DNA of 64,000 nt from Cristatella mucedo (Eukaryota; Bryozoa; Phylactolaemata; Cristatellidae), in contig WPIO01000009.1 in the NCBI GenBank assembly GCA_009760855.2, positions 7,167,001 through 7,231,000 of the forward strand, written 5' to 3'. Position 1 is the stretch's first letter; every line of letters begins with the position of its first letter. The position numbers and the translations under genes are program-made. The notes under the pieces were generated by a model. The model was not told the DNA's origin. It made no database searches and saw only the letters and a list, made by a program, of their open reading frames with translations. Shown here one piece after another: positions 45,795 through 59,100 of the stretch.

Positions 45795-46275
45795 AGGCTG
45801 AGCTATTTAAAGCATCGCAGTTTCCATATTCCACCACTTGTCGCTGACCTGCGCTGGCTCTCCGTCTCCGCATCGAACTCGCAAAAGTGTTGCCCTACAT
45901 TCACTTTTAGGTCCCGAAATTCTCATGCAAAAGCCTAACTATCTGGACTGCAACCCAATATGGCCAGGCAGGCAACGACAGCACCGCCCGCTCTTCCGAC
46001 TCGTATCCTTTGGAGACCGCACCTTCAGTTCGTATGCTCCAAAATTCGTAAGCTCCTCCCCCCGACTGACTTCATGACGTTACAAGATATGCTATTCAAA
46101 AGCAAACAAAGACCAATCTTTTCCTCGGAGCATTTGCTTCCGACCGAGTGAATTGTCCGCTAAGCGATTGCGCGTACTGACTGACACTGAGCTTGTCACC
46201 ACTATCCAATTGACACGCTTCGTTTCCAGCTTATGCTTAGAAAGAAATTTGGTCCTCTTAGGGTGCCGTAGAGTA
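45795..46275 (+). mobile_element. LINE A 3' fragment
   Basis: LGPEILMQKPNYLD and then [13 protein letters not shown] (decayed C-terminus) run into a degenerate tail, CTTAGAAAGAAATTTGGTCC and TCTTAGGGTGCCGTAGAG. Confidence 0.7.
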
Positions 46276-46289
46276 TCTTTTAATTTTTA

Positions 46290-46740
46290 CGAATATTATA
46301 GGAGTGTATCGTATGCGGAGCCTTCAGACAATGCCCAGCCGTTTTGTTTCACGGCCAGTAGCGGTCGATCAGCTGGGCTTCTTGTAGCCTCACCGCCCGT
46401 CATTTGTGTAATGCATCGCCCCTCAAGCTCTGCTTGCCTGCCTCCCCGAAGTCGTGTGAGTGCGTTTTCGAGGCATTCAGTGGATATTGCCTCCGCAGGC
46501 TTTGGATTGCACAGCATCGAGGCAGCAGACGTGCTTCGGGTGCTGCAATGTCTGAATTCACCGGCCAATTTCGACAGCCCTTACAAGCTCACAGATAATT
46601 TGAAAGATGCAGAATGCGACAGGCTGTCATTGCAGTCAGTGTCGTTCAGTGTTTACCTGAAATCTCGAGCTCGTCAGCTCTCGCCAAATCGCGGTGCCGC
46701 GTTGAGCGGTGGAGTACGGCGGCATAACTTCTCTATGTGA
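46290..46740 (+). CDS. Unidentified open frame, possible 3' exon
   Basis: A frame of about 150 residues, open from the end of a LINE tail to TGA at 46738, includes IEAADVLRVLQCLNSPANF, KLTDNLKDAECDRL and LKSRARQLSPNRG. It lies just after a possible acceptor, ATATTATAG. Codon use looks balanced and the peptide is not low-complexity. No family was recognised and no upstream exon was found. The complementary strand has a 90-codon frame. It may be spurious. Confidence 0.3.
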
Positions 46741-47755
46741 ATCGGTCTGGATAGGCCGAAGCTCAAGTGCTGAAGCAGTATTTCGCTGTGCTAATGATAC
46801 ACTAATACTGAACTTTGCTATGCCAAGCCACTAAAACTAAGCAGCATCTGGCGACAATTAGAATTCAATAACAGGAAGCGAATGTGTCATGAATTGGCAG
46901 GGAAACCTGGCTGATATCGACGATTTGCGACTGTCCTAGCAAAATAGTGGACACTCTTGTCTAGGCATTTGACTCATCTCTCATTCAGCGAAACATGGTC
47001 GTATTCATACAGTTGCAGCTGGAGCTGTGGGTCTCCATGAGCACTCGCACGCACAAGCACATCGTCGTCAAGATAAGAGACCGCCCAGATCGCTTTCTCG
47101 AAGGAGCCACTTGCCAGTGGCCTCGGAGCTTGTAGCCCATACTGCTGCAACTCGCTTTCTTCTGTAACTAATGACGAAGACCCTCTGGCCGCCGCTCACC
47201 CTACAAAAACGGCTCGACACACATCGCTTCCGTTGGCTCGCTTCGCTCCCATTGGCTTGATTCACCATCATTTTCTAGCGTTTAAAATGGGTGTCACCGC
47301 AACGATGCTCGAGTCACGCTGTGGGCTGTCCGAGGAGTGTATCGGCCGATATCGCTCACGGACCCTAATTCTGGCATTCAAAAGAAGGCAACGTAAAGTG
47401 AATCAAGTCATCAAAGAGAGATCTTATATCAACCACCGTCTGTGGGCTCCTTGACCCGCCTACCTGAGCTACGCTAGGTCGGGGAGTGGTCACGTGGGGG
47501 TTATGTGCTTACACTTTGTCGGACCTACTGCTTTCTCTTGCTCTTTGAGCCGCTCTCCCTTGCTGTGTGAAAAATAAGGCGGGGCTAAAACTAGACCTGG
47601 GTCAATGATTTGCATTTGAGCAACACTATTTAGATCGCCCGTGCTGGTCGGTGCATTTCCTTTCTTCGGCTGCCGGTTTTTACGCATTCATTTTGTGTTT
47701 ATACGCTTCTTATTTTGCAAGTTGCATTTTTGCATTTTGCGCTTGAGACCGGGAG
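46741..47755. other. Nothing recognised
   Basis: Short frames on both strands, none with motifs. Confidence 0.35.
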
Positions 47756-47759
47756 CAAG

Positions 47760-48175
47760 CAAATTTGCTGACACAGACTTGTGTCCTCAGCTCTTTTATG
47801 GACACTGGATTAGCTCTTCCCTTCCTGCGCTTAGACTGTCGGCGACAGAAGCATTTGCTCGGCAGGTCCTGGACTTTGGAACTCACTTCCGCAATTTTGA
47901 CGAAACGACATCTACTTTCCTGCTGCCGACTGTGGATCATCCTTTACAGCAGTTCTCAGCTGCCACTTCCATGCTGCTCACTACCTTGAACTGCCTTCCT
48001 AAGGCTACGCTTCTCACTCTCTCTTTTTTCGTGAGATGAAGTCAGTTGGTTACTGCATTCGCTCCGGAATCCGCTGAAGCTTTGAGTGCACTCTTTTGCC
48101 TGACACTCACTTGTTCTTTGTGCCTTTTGAGAGTCATAGGCGGAAGATACATTACATTACATTGCTGTTTTTCCA
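47760..48175 (+). mobile_element. LINE B 3' fragment
   Basis: CTTCCTGCGCTTAGACTGTC, GGCGACAGAAGCATTTGCTC and the tail TTTTGAGAGTCATAGGCGGA, AGATACATTACATTACATTG are homologous to 41665-41985. An ACATT-type end replaces the (ATT)n of family A. Confidence 0.75.
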
Positions 48176-48204
48176 TTAAAAGGCAGTACTCGTTAATGGC
48201 TGTA

Positions 48205-48375
48205 AATTGGGCAGTGACGACCCAGGAGGTAACGAGCTCGCTCTTCACGACCGAGGTCGTGGGCTCGAATCCTGCAGTTGGGCGATTCTTTATCGCCAGC
48301 TTCAAGCTGTGGTAATTGATAATAAAGCTCTTCTTCCGCTATACAGATGAAGCCGTTAAATCAGCTAAGATTTTA
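48205..48375 (+). mobile_element. SINE S2, nearly complete
   Basis: Box-A-like GACGACCCAGGAGGTAACGAG, box-B-like GGGCTCGAATCC, body TTGGGCGATTCTTTATCGCC and 3' end TCTTCCGCTATACAGATGAA, GCCGTTAAATCAGCTAAGA. It lies about 190 bases downstream of the LRRC74-like exon at 48562. Confidence 0.8.
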
Positions 48376-48561
48376 TCTTTTCAATTGCTAAGACGATCCA
48401 TTAGTCAGGTGACACCGCAGTATTCAAGTCCATACTCATCCGATTATTCATGTCACTGCTGAAATGTATGGCTCACACGAGCAGCAACAGGCTGAAACCT
48501 AAAAGTAATATTAGTTGATGGTCCTTCCAATAACTGGTGCGTTGCAATAGATATCACTAAC
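48376..48561. other. LRRC74-like gene, intron downstream of the last located exon
   Basis: Nothing recognised between the S2 SINE and the donor of exon 48728-48562. Confidence 0.4.
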
Positions 48562-48728
48562 CTGTGAGTTCAGTTACAACTCGGTCAATATTTAAAGGAG
48601 GAAGACCGTTGGATACGTTATTGAGAATTCGTAATTGAAAATCCGTCATCTTAAGAGACTTCTCACGCTGACTTATCCTGTGATTCCTTTCTTTCTCCAC
48701 GTGTTCGGTCACACTCTCCACCAGCATC
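48562..48728 (-). CDS. LRRC74: LRRC74-like exon: charged C-terminal region
   Basis: The acceptor is TTGTCTTGCAG before 48728 and the donor is CACAG|GTTAGT (phase 1). The frame (MLVESVTEHVEKERNHRISQ, then KSLKMTDFQLRILNNVSNG and IDRVVTELTG) is open and helical-looking, and phase 2 in matches the previous exon. At least one further exon must follow. Confidence 0.78.
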
Positions 48729-51700
48729 CTGCAAGACAAAAAGCAGCAGCTACTAGCCAATCGACGAGCACCGGCCGCTGCACAGTCCGCCACGTCTCGA
48801 AGCTACGAATGCTTCCTTACTTGTAATCTATTCGCTGCGTGGACATGCCACTCTTCATAATGTAATCCTTCAGCTCGTCCTCCTCCCATGATTTTATATC
48901 AATGCCGACAGCCTGTAAGAGCATAAAACAAACATTTTTTCAAACAGTCAAGTTGGGTTTTAGCAAGGAAACGGTACACACAAGAGCACTATTGGTGCCT
49001 CCAGAAGCATTTTAGAATCATCGTCCATAATGCAGCCAAAGTTTTTTGTATTTTATGCTACTATAATCAACCTAGTATTAAATAGACATCTCATCATGTG
49101 AGACTCAAAGTCTGGACTACCCCAGAAATCTGTGTAAGGTCCACTTCTTCTTACGATTTGCACTCTCAGTCTCGCTGATGAAACCGCCGAGTACGATCCA
49201 GGATTTCAAGTATATGCAGTTGACTCACCGCTACGTCTGTGCTTGCATCGCTGCTTACCTTTCACCACCTCAAACTCTATTAACTTTCTTCAGCTGAAGT
49301 ATCGCAGACTTTTCGATTGCAGATGACCGCAAGGTTTTTTTTACAAACTGAATGATATAGGGGCCACTTAATTTCAACTGACAAACCTAGTATCGCTCGA
49401 AACTAAAAATTTTAGCCTTGTTCGAGATTGCCTCCGCAATCACATCTCCTCTAGCCTTCGCGCGAAGACTATAGCTTCCCTCTTCCAAAATGACTTCACT
49501 AGATGGCCACATCGGCGCCACTGCCGCATAACGTCACTGCTCACTGCCCCCCGTCACGCTTCCCATCAAGCGATTAATTGACCTTTGAGCTCTTGTCACG
49601 CACGTGTCAAGGTCCCGCTATTTCCACTCTCTGGATTTTCCTGAACTGGTCTGTGCTTCCCATAGATGCTCCAGCTCTTCTGACTCTGGTAGTTAAGCTG
49701 CGCTTGACCTGCGAAAACCTCGCCTCCTTTAAATAACGTGCACATATGCCCTTATGCCCCAAAGCTTGAAACATCAAGTTACTCTCTTCCCCTGACTTGA
49801 CTGAACATCTAGAACGACACTGTAAGTCTAACTGCTCATCGCCGCACTCGCCATGTCACGTACGAATGCAACGCACAGTCGACAATGTTCTTTTAAATAT
49901 ATGCGAAGTGCGGTAAAAGAGACTTAGTTTTGTTTGGGTGCCCAACAAATATTATTCTTTTTAAGACTTTTTATTAAGAATAATATTGATATTGTAGGTA
50001 TAATAAGTGCTTCAGGCGGATGCAAGTGCGTTGCCCGCGATTATGAACTTGGAGCTTGACCTCTGACGTTGAACAGAAGGCCGCTGATTAAAGAGCAGCG
50101 ATGAGCCAAGGCTTATGACAGGAAGCGCGATATTTACATTACAGCAACGTTGCAGCATTTATGTTTTGACTTATGACTTGGTCGGAACAGCAGGCGTGAG
50201 CTTTATTGCAGTACCTCTCTTTGGGCAATGCTCTGGCGGTTGGTGAGTCCTGGTGCCAAGCACTGCTATATAAACTGCAACATAGCACTGCTACATAAAC
50301 TTGCAACGAGTTCTGCAGCAGCCAGATATTGCTATCCGTCGTTCCTAAATCATCGTGGCATTGAGGCGGTTTTCATAATACAAATATTAGCAATAATAAT
50401 ACATTTGTATTGTGCCCTGAGAGAACATAATCTCTTTCTACGCACTTTACGTATGCTGCAAAGGAAGCATGGTCGAATGGTTTGTGTTGGCATGCGCAAT
50501 GACAACATTCTTCCGCTTAAAGACCGTTGGTGACAGAAGCTTTAGCTCTACAGGTCCTAGAATGTGAAACTCGCTTCCACAGCTCTTACGTAGCGAACAA
50601 TACTCTCCTGCTGCTGACTATGGCTCATCTTTTTCAGCGGTCCTGAGCTGCTATTTCCATGCTGCTCACTACCTCAACTGCTCTCCTGACTCTGCTATGC
50701 TTCCCACTTTCTCTTTGCTGCGTGAGACGAAGTCTGTTGGCTACCGAATGCGTACCGAAAGCCGCTTAGGCTGTGAGTACGCTATACAAAACTCTCCTCC
50801 ATAGAACTCACTGAGTCTTTATGGCTTTGTTGAGTTACACGCGGAGATAAATTACATTGTATGCATAACATGGTTAGAGGTGACATGCACAGGATCAGCA
50901 TGCAAATATGGCAGCATGCATATTGTCAGCACGGCTTCAGACAAGTCGAGACGGAATCTTTCGTTGAGTCGCATATAAAACCTAAGGCAGGTAATATTCA
51001 TAAGCATTTGGCGGTGCTTTGGACGCGTACGAGAGTAGTGGTGCCCCGTGCTTAGTGCTGGACACTGGCTGTAGCCCTCCGTGGATGTCTAGTAGACTTC
51101 TCTACGCTATGGACACGACTAGTTGCATTGACGATTGGGCATCCTTTGTTACTGCCGTATTCTGTTCCCTTAGGTACACCTGCTTGTATTTTCCACCCGC
51201 CGGCAAAGGCTAGCGACGTTTAGTGCTGCATTTGTGGCTTACGGACGTTATCGGAGAAGCCGTGACTGTGCGCTTTAACACTAGCGCCGCTTTTTGATTC
51301 CTTAGTGAAATTGTCTGGTCAGAGCCATTTTTTATTTCCTGCCGCTTCTGCCAATTATCAACGGCTTAAGCGAAATTCAGAAACTGGTGTAGCTAATATC
51401 CGCAAGCATATCTGGAGTATGACCACAGCGCGATGCTCGTATGAACATCTACACTGTTTTCTGCTTGGGCCCGCCGCCCTATTGGCCTGCACTTTTCCAC
51501 CGGGCTGAGGTGTGACTGTAGCTTCGCCAATCCTAATTGACTTTACTATCATGTACGATGATGCATGCCTATAATCGCTTTGCTATTATCAAGCAAATTT
51601 ATTTATGGTTGCTGCAGTTTCTGCCAGGCTTCGTGAATTGGACACACCTGTCAACATTGAAATTGTTACTAACTTAAAAGGCCCCTGATGTGTACTATCT

Positions 51701-54700
51701 TGGCGTGCTGAACACGAACATATAACCATAAATTGTTTCATAGGCTCTCGTTTGAAGGTATACCATATAGTTCATTTACTGTATTTCACCGTGTAAATTT
51801 ATCCACTTGGACTGCAACAACATCCTAAATAAGCCTAGACTGTTGCATCGAATTGCACAATACCATCATGAACGAATCGTCCAGAGTTGATTGCATCAAT
51901 TTCTGATGCAATGCAATCCTACTACCAGGCGGCTGCTACAGTAAACTGACGTCATAAAGCCCAGTCGGAAAGGTTGGGCATTTAAAATATTTCAGACTTT
52001 GATTGAAATAGTTTAAGCAGCTGCCATATGAAACTGCTATTATTTTTTCCATTGAGGTACACTGCGGAACAGTGATGCCTCGAAAGTGCGTGAATGCCAA
52101 AGACAATTTTGCCTATATTTGTGGGGAAGTGACAGTGGCCAACCAGAAGAAAATTATGACTCCTCAAGTGAAGACGGCATATCATATTTACTTCGAATGC
52201 AAGGTTGATGACTAAGCCCAGCCTTGGGCCCCGTATATATATGCTGTGCTACATGTACAACGCAGCTTTCACGGTGGTTGAATGGCAAAAGACCATCAGT
52301 GCCGTTTGCAGTCCCCATGGTGTGGATAGAGCCAAATAACCACATAAATGACTTAATTTTTCTTGATTCCTCCTCTTTCCGGCGGAATGCTATCCAAACA
52401 TCTCGTCTGTATCGAGACCAGTTTCACATGGTGAGAGACTCGCTATATCAGACCCTCCAGCAAAATATTCCCTTGATTTATCTGATGAGGACAAGGGTGA
52501 GCTGATCTGTTCTTCTCCTCATACGTCAGCATGCAGTGATCCCGATCTCCACTGTGGTGCATCATCGACACCAAACAGAATAACACAGGAAGAACTAAAT
52601 GACCTGGTTCGTGATTTGGACTTAATAATAATAATAATAATAATATTGCACTTGATAAAGCGCCCTCAGAGAACTTAATCTCTTTCTAGGCGCTTTACAT
52701 TTGCTGCAAAGTGATACGCAATAGACTTATGCATGAGCGAAGCAGATTTGCTGGGGTCAAGACTCCAACAATTGAATATTCTCGAAGAAGATATCACAAT
52801 TACCTAATATATCAAAAGCACCACCAGCATTTGGAGCCTTTCTTTAGAAAGGAAAGTAATCTGATATTCTATTCCGATATTGAAGGCCTCATTAACGCCT
52901 TACATATCACTCATATCCAACAAGAATGGAGACTATTTGTCGACTCTTCGAAACTGAGTCCTAAGACTGCGCTTTTGCACAATGGAAACCGTCTTACATC
53001 CATTCTAGTAGCGCATGCTGTCCACATGAAAAAGACGCATGATAACTTTAAGCAGCTACTGAATTCTATTGAGTATCATAAGTAATGTCATATTATCTAA
53101 TATGCCAAGCAAAAGGGAATTGCAATAATCAAGCCGAGACAGAACTAAGGAGCTAGTTCCTCGGTTGCATATGTAATGTGCCCAGAACGGGATTTAGTTC
53201 TCTCAAGATTCCACACAAAATTCTCATTACCATTTGCAAGACTTGGAGTAACGCAGATACGAAGCAGCGCCTTATCAGCCGAAAGAATTTCCAGCTTCTC
53301 CGTCCGGCCGACCACTGGCAATCGGCTATCGGTGCTGTCAGATGCCTTCGGGTGAGGCCAGGATGGCCAATGCAAACATGTCAGCGGCCTCACATGCCGG
53401 CGCTAGTCACGTGCCCGAAACAGGCTGGGCGTGTTGGAGTAGCTGCGTTTGAATAGCCAGAGCGAACGCTAACACCAAAACGATGTTTCCGAGTTACAAA
53501 TGGAGATACGTTACACTAAGCCCTCAGAAATTATCAGCATTTATAGAAATATATTTCTCCCCTAGACAGCGGAAATTATTTGGGTAATAAAGAGAGCCCG
53601 TGACTAAGGAGAGCATTTTCAACTGATTGAACTTTGCTGAATTCTGAAGCAAACGAAGTTCTGTACAGAGTCGACGTTTTTGCCTGGGAACATTCTCGTA
53701 GACTCGATAGTACATAAAATCGGCTTTTTATCGAAACGAAGTTATTGCGCTAATAGAGCGGCCATTGAAAAAATAAGAGCTTGCCATACAGCTTTCTTAC
53801 CCTTAGTTTTTCAACAAACTCATCGAAAGTCATATTGAACTTGACATCCTTATCGAATCCACGAAGCAGCTCGACCGGGCGAATCTCTTTTTGGTACATG
53901 TAATTCAGAATCTTTTGCATCGGGTGAATCTTTCTGGCTACAACAGATAGGTACATTAAAGCATGTTATTTCTAGCGGAAACGAAAGGTGTGTACAGTCA
54001 CTGCGGATTCATATTTCCTTGTGCTTTTATTTTCTTTAAGAGAGGTGCGGTGAATTGCAAACGGCAGCGTAGCTACAGGGTCTCACGCCTGTGAACCTCT
54101 TAAAGAATCGGTAATGTGCGACAAGAATTGTTTATCAATCAGTCGTCATGTGTGGGCATTCGTAAAAAGACCCCTGGATTTAATTAGTGCCACAATCTTC
54201 ACTAGAGTTGCCATTGTGCTGTAGAAAAAGAAAGCTGCGTCTTGACTTCTTTAACAGCTGATCCCATGTCCTCCGGCTCTAGAGCCTATAGGAAAAATGA
54301 TCGACACACAGCACACGGCTTCTGCAGCGCTCCTCAATTTAAGCGTGACTTTAGCGGTTGATGAATAGTCCACGATTCGCTTGATGGTCTGGTAGGTGAT
54401 TTGGTGAGTTGGCTGTAGTGAAAAATGCAAGATCGAAAATTTGTGCAGGAGCGATGTGGGAAACGGTTCATGTGCGGCTTCTTGAAGCTGCAACTCAGCT
54501 TGCCCTCGCGATTATCACGATGGTGCTGGGTGTTTGGTGGGCGTGACTTTAGCGGTTGATGACGCATAGCTACCATCGACTTACGATTAGCAATATGCAA
54601 ATGATACTGGTGCATGGGTTAAAGGTTATAGTCGCGAAGGAGTCGCTGGACATTCTCTCGTCTCGTCCTGGCAGCCTGCGCCAGACTTCAGATGCACCGA

Positions 54701-56041
54701 GCCGTAGAAGCTCCCCGCCAGTCACTTACCGGTCCTCAGGCCAAGAACGTCGTGAAGTTGTACGACGCCACCATGAATGACCTTAAACTCAAGTCTTCGT
54801 TCGGCGATCGACTTTGACATGACTACGAATTCCAAAATGACGGGCACGGCCTTAAAACGTAGAGGTGAACGGTGGCAGCAGCTCTGTGAGCGCAGCCACT
54901 CTGCGGCTCACGGGCTTTGTACTGGACGCTGAGCGCTTGCTGTTGGTAGCCCACTAGGTAATGCAACTAGTAGGAGCCACCTTTCTCGGCTCGGTTCTGT
55001 AAAATCGCATTTCATTCAACCGATGGATGAGTAACGTTAGGGCAGAGGCACGCACTCTACTTGCAAAACCTCATCACTTTAGGACTAACTATGCGTGCGA
55101 CAAAAGAATGAACATCCATCACAAAGCACACAATGCAGTCGACAATTAGAATAAACTGTATGGGAGAATTCCCGGCACACCGTATGCACACAAAGGTTAC
55201 TTAGTTTTTGAATGCACTATAATAGATGCTCCCGCGTAGAACACACGTCCATTGCCAGGAATAGGTTCAGGTAGCCACACTTTTACCTTGATTATACAAC
55301 TGAAGTAACTAACTCGAACATAAATGTATAAGCGGAAGTAACTGCAACGAGTGATGTTTGTTTTAGTGCATGTAACTCTGTCTTCACAGCCTAGCAAGCC
55401 GAGAGCAGTCCAAAGCTTCCATCCAAACGTACAAACTTTACGTGCAGTTTATAAAAAGCTTCGCAGTGACAAGACGTCTTAAGGACTTAGATTACATAAT
55501 TTACCTATCTGTCCATGACTTACATTCTGCACCCGAAAATAAAATGACCATCGTTGTTCAATGGTGGGGTTTACGGTATTGCCCATAAATCTTCATGCGA
55601 ACAAGCGGTTATGAACAGTAAGTCGTGAATGTGAGTGTCTAATAATGTCTTTAGCGGCTTTTTGGAAAAATGTTTCTGATTTGGCAGCACTATAGTGACT
55701 GAAAAAAACAAATGCTTACCCTACACACATTTGATCATGAACGTGGGCCATTTTCTTTAAAATAAGCAGTGATAAAACCGCATTCCTACTTATGAGACAA
55801 ATCCCCAAGCATCGGGCTGGACCAGAATAATTTGCTTGTTTAATTAGTCTCGTGGTATTCTGACCGCACCCGCGTGCTCAAAACTTAGGTGTTCTCTTTG
55901 ATAGTGGCTTAAATTTGGAAAGCTACACGAGGAAGACCACTTTCGTGGCTAGCTATCATGTTAGATTCCAGACTAAGATTAAAGAGTGCCTACTCGGTGG
56001 TTTGCTCAAATATAACTAGCTTTCTAGTTCTGTCTAGGCTG

Positions 56042-56131
<90 letters not shown>

Positions 56132-59100
56132 AATTCTGTTGTGGCTGGGCTAATTTACAAAGCTATTGGTGATGAATGATGGCTGCAAGGCTAATCAGCG
56201 AATCTCGAAGGTTCAGCCCATCGAGCTTCCTTCGCTGAAGGAGCTGCGATGGCTCGCGGTCAATCAAGTGATTCAGAGCGAACTTCATTCTCTGACTTGT
56301 GAGGCCCAACATAGCTAGATCCTTTTCATACCTAGCTGAACTGCTGTACCCGTTTCAGCCTCCTCGTGCCCTCGGGTTCTCTTTGGACTATGAAATAGTG
56401 GTTCTATTCTTTCGCTGAAAGACCATTGTCAGCAGAAACTGTTGTTCAGTAGGTCGCAGACTGATAAACACGCTTCCATAATGTGTATGCAACAACATCT
56501 ACTATCCAGCCGCTGATTGTAGCACGTCTGTTCCAGTCGTACCGAGCTGCTATTTCCATGCCACTAGCTTCCTCGACTGACCGCTGATGAAGCCATACTT
56601 CTCACTTCCTCCTGTTTTCTAGGGTCAAATCTGTTGGCCACCGTATGCACGCCGAAAGCTGCTTGGCTTTTAATGAGCTAGAGGCAACTCTCATTCGTGG
56701 CATCCACTTAATCCTTGTGGCTTTGCGGAGTTGCAGACGCACTGATTACTGAGATGCACTGCACAACATGGGCGCGGTGCCGGGCTAAGGAGACCGGAGC
56801 GAGCAAAGTGGCTGAAGGTGCAGAACCCTGCAGTTCGCTTGCTACGGCCGCTGTCCGTGGATCAGGGCAGCTTAGAAAGCTTGTTTTAAAGGATTGGTGT
56901 TCCTGAAGTCCTATAAAAAATCTTACTTGATTTAACAGCCTCGTGTGCATAGCTGCAGAAGAGCCTTATCGGCTATCACCACCGTTTGCAGTTGGCCAGA
57001 AAGGATCGCCTACTGCAAGATTAGAACCCACGGCCTTGAACGAGCCAACCTTACCTCCTTCACTATCACTGCCCAATTAATAGATGGTGAATGCAGGCAG
57101 CCTCTTCTTCCAGACTCCGACTCGGATGCGGAGAGCTCAAGGGGTGCCTCTCAGAAAATGCAGATAGTCCCCACAGAGACCCGATGGCCTCAGGTTACAT
57201 CTTGGCCGACGCTGTCTGCCCGGCTCGTCGGCCGTGCAACCAGGGCCAGCATCCAAGTTCGCTACTGCTACTCCTTCTAGAATGCTTCTGCTACTCCTCC
57301 CAGAATACTTTTGCTGCTCTCAATGCCCGCTCCCCCTCTTCAGACTGGCCTCCAGCTTCTCGAAAGTGCGCCACCTGGCGGCAGACCTCTTTAGCACCTA
57401 ACGAAGCTCATAAAAATGGTAGTCTAAAGAAAAGCGAAATGGTAGCCTCCTGCTCAAACAGATGCTCAAAACTGTCCCCCCCCCCCCAATTAAAGGTTCG
57501 CCCCCAACCAATGATGCACCGCCCGTGAGGTTTTTTTTAGACCGCCGTAAAAAGACACTTTCTTTATGCAGAAAAGTGGGTTTAACGATCTCTCTGGTGA
57601 GCTTTAGCTTCAACCCGAAAGCCCTCTACGTTCTAAACCCTTCTCCGATACCTCCTCTGAGGACCCCGTCTAAAAAGAAATTGGCAGCCACTCTCTTAAG
57701 CATTATGCTGCCTGCCAACGGCGCGTTACCAGTGGCGAGTAAAATTTAGCTACCGTATACAAAATACGAGTGCAAAATCTGCAAAAATGCTTTGAGTTGC
57801 TCGCCTAAAGCGAGCCACCCGAAAGACTTGACCCCCAAGCCTCCGCATGAAAAGAACTCGCGTGCAGCCCTCCATTCGAGGGCCGAAAGCGGTTTGCATT
57901 AGGCGAGCAGCTCTGCAGACCTCTTTACATTGATCTAAAAGGAACGAAATATGTAGTATCTCTGACAATATATTACGTCCGAGCCATTTAAATAAATTAC
58001 AGCCTCTTCCGAAAGCCTTTTTGAATTGCACTGCTCGCTCCGAAGGTTTTAGCCGCAGCCGCACAAAAATGTCAGCCCCCCCCCCTCCAGCTACACAGGC
58101 GCGCTGAAGCCTCGAACCCAAGGCGATACTCTCGGCCAGCCTCCAGACTGCTCGCGGTGGAGCTACGTAGCCCTCCTAAAAGTATGGGAGCCGCCAAGTC
58201 ACTTGAAATAAGCTTGCATATACTCACTTGTCTAAACCCTAGATTATTACGTATACGGTTCGTAGTTATTATTATTCAAGAAGCGCCAGTAATCTCACTC
58301 ACTGGCGAAATCTGACCAATTTAGCATGCACGCGAGTTCCAGAACCTATCGTGCTGTGTGCACTGTGTCTTGAGGCGGCACCCGTGGTCAGCTTTACGAA
58401 TTGCTGAGTTGAGCTCTAACTAGGAGCACCCGCCAACACGATGTTCTACATACCGTCAAGTCGAGTAGTATCAAGGCGCTGCTCGAGTTCCTCGAGAGGC
58501 CATCAATTATATCCAGGCATCCTGTTGTGGTAAGCGGGTTGTTTCCGGCCTAGAACGGTCAAGCGGCGGTGCGAATAAACCGTCTGCTGTCATGAGGCAT
58601 ATCGACGGGGGGGGCCATATCGACGAGCGAGATCGAATGCTGCGAAAGTCTGAGGATGAACAAGCGGAACGCAGCTACGCGTTTGCTTGCAAAAGGCGGT
58701 GTGCGTTTGCATTGCTACACAGCCTGCTCCTCGCCTGCTCCTTGGTGGCATCGCACGCTGTCAAAAGCACTCATCGAATTTGTCTTTTTTGCATCTCAGA
58801 AGTTCGCCCTCCGCGAGGTTCTCAAATTGCAATTTGATTACAACAACTGCTGGATGCTACACATGCACAAAGCTGGCGACGTCGACGACCAACGGGCAGC
58901 CAGCGAATCCTTCGAGCGTGCACGCTCGTGAGCGCCCCTGTATTTTGGAGTTATCCACCTCGGTGGGCGTAAGTCTCGAATGCGGCCTCTGATATCCTTC
59001 ATGACTGATGACTTCAGCATTCGCAATGGTTGCAGCTAGGAACTCAATCGCTATTTATGGCATGCCCGTGCATTCCAGCAGTGCACCGGAATCGGGCACT

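Noticed and set aside
58592-58992. Three overlapping plus-strand frames of 80-100 residues
   Set aside because: No motif, no splice partner, and all three frames are open, which is typical of GC-rich noncoding DNA.
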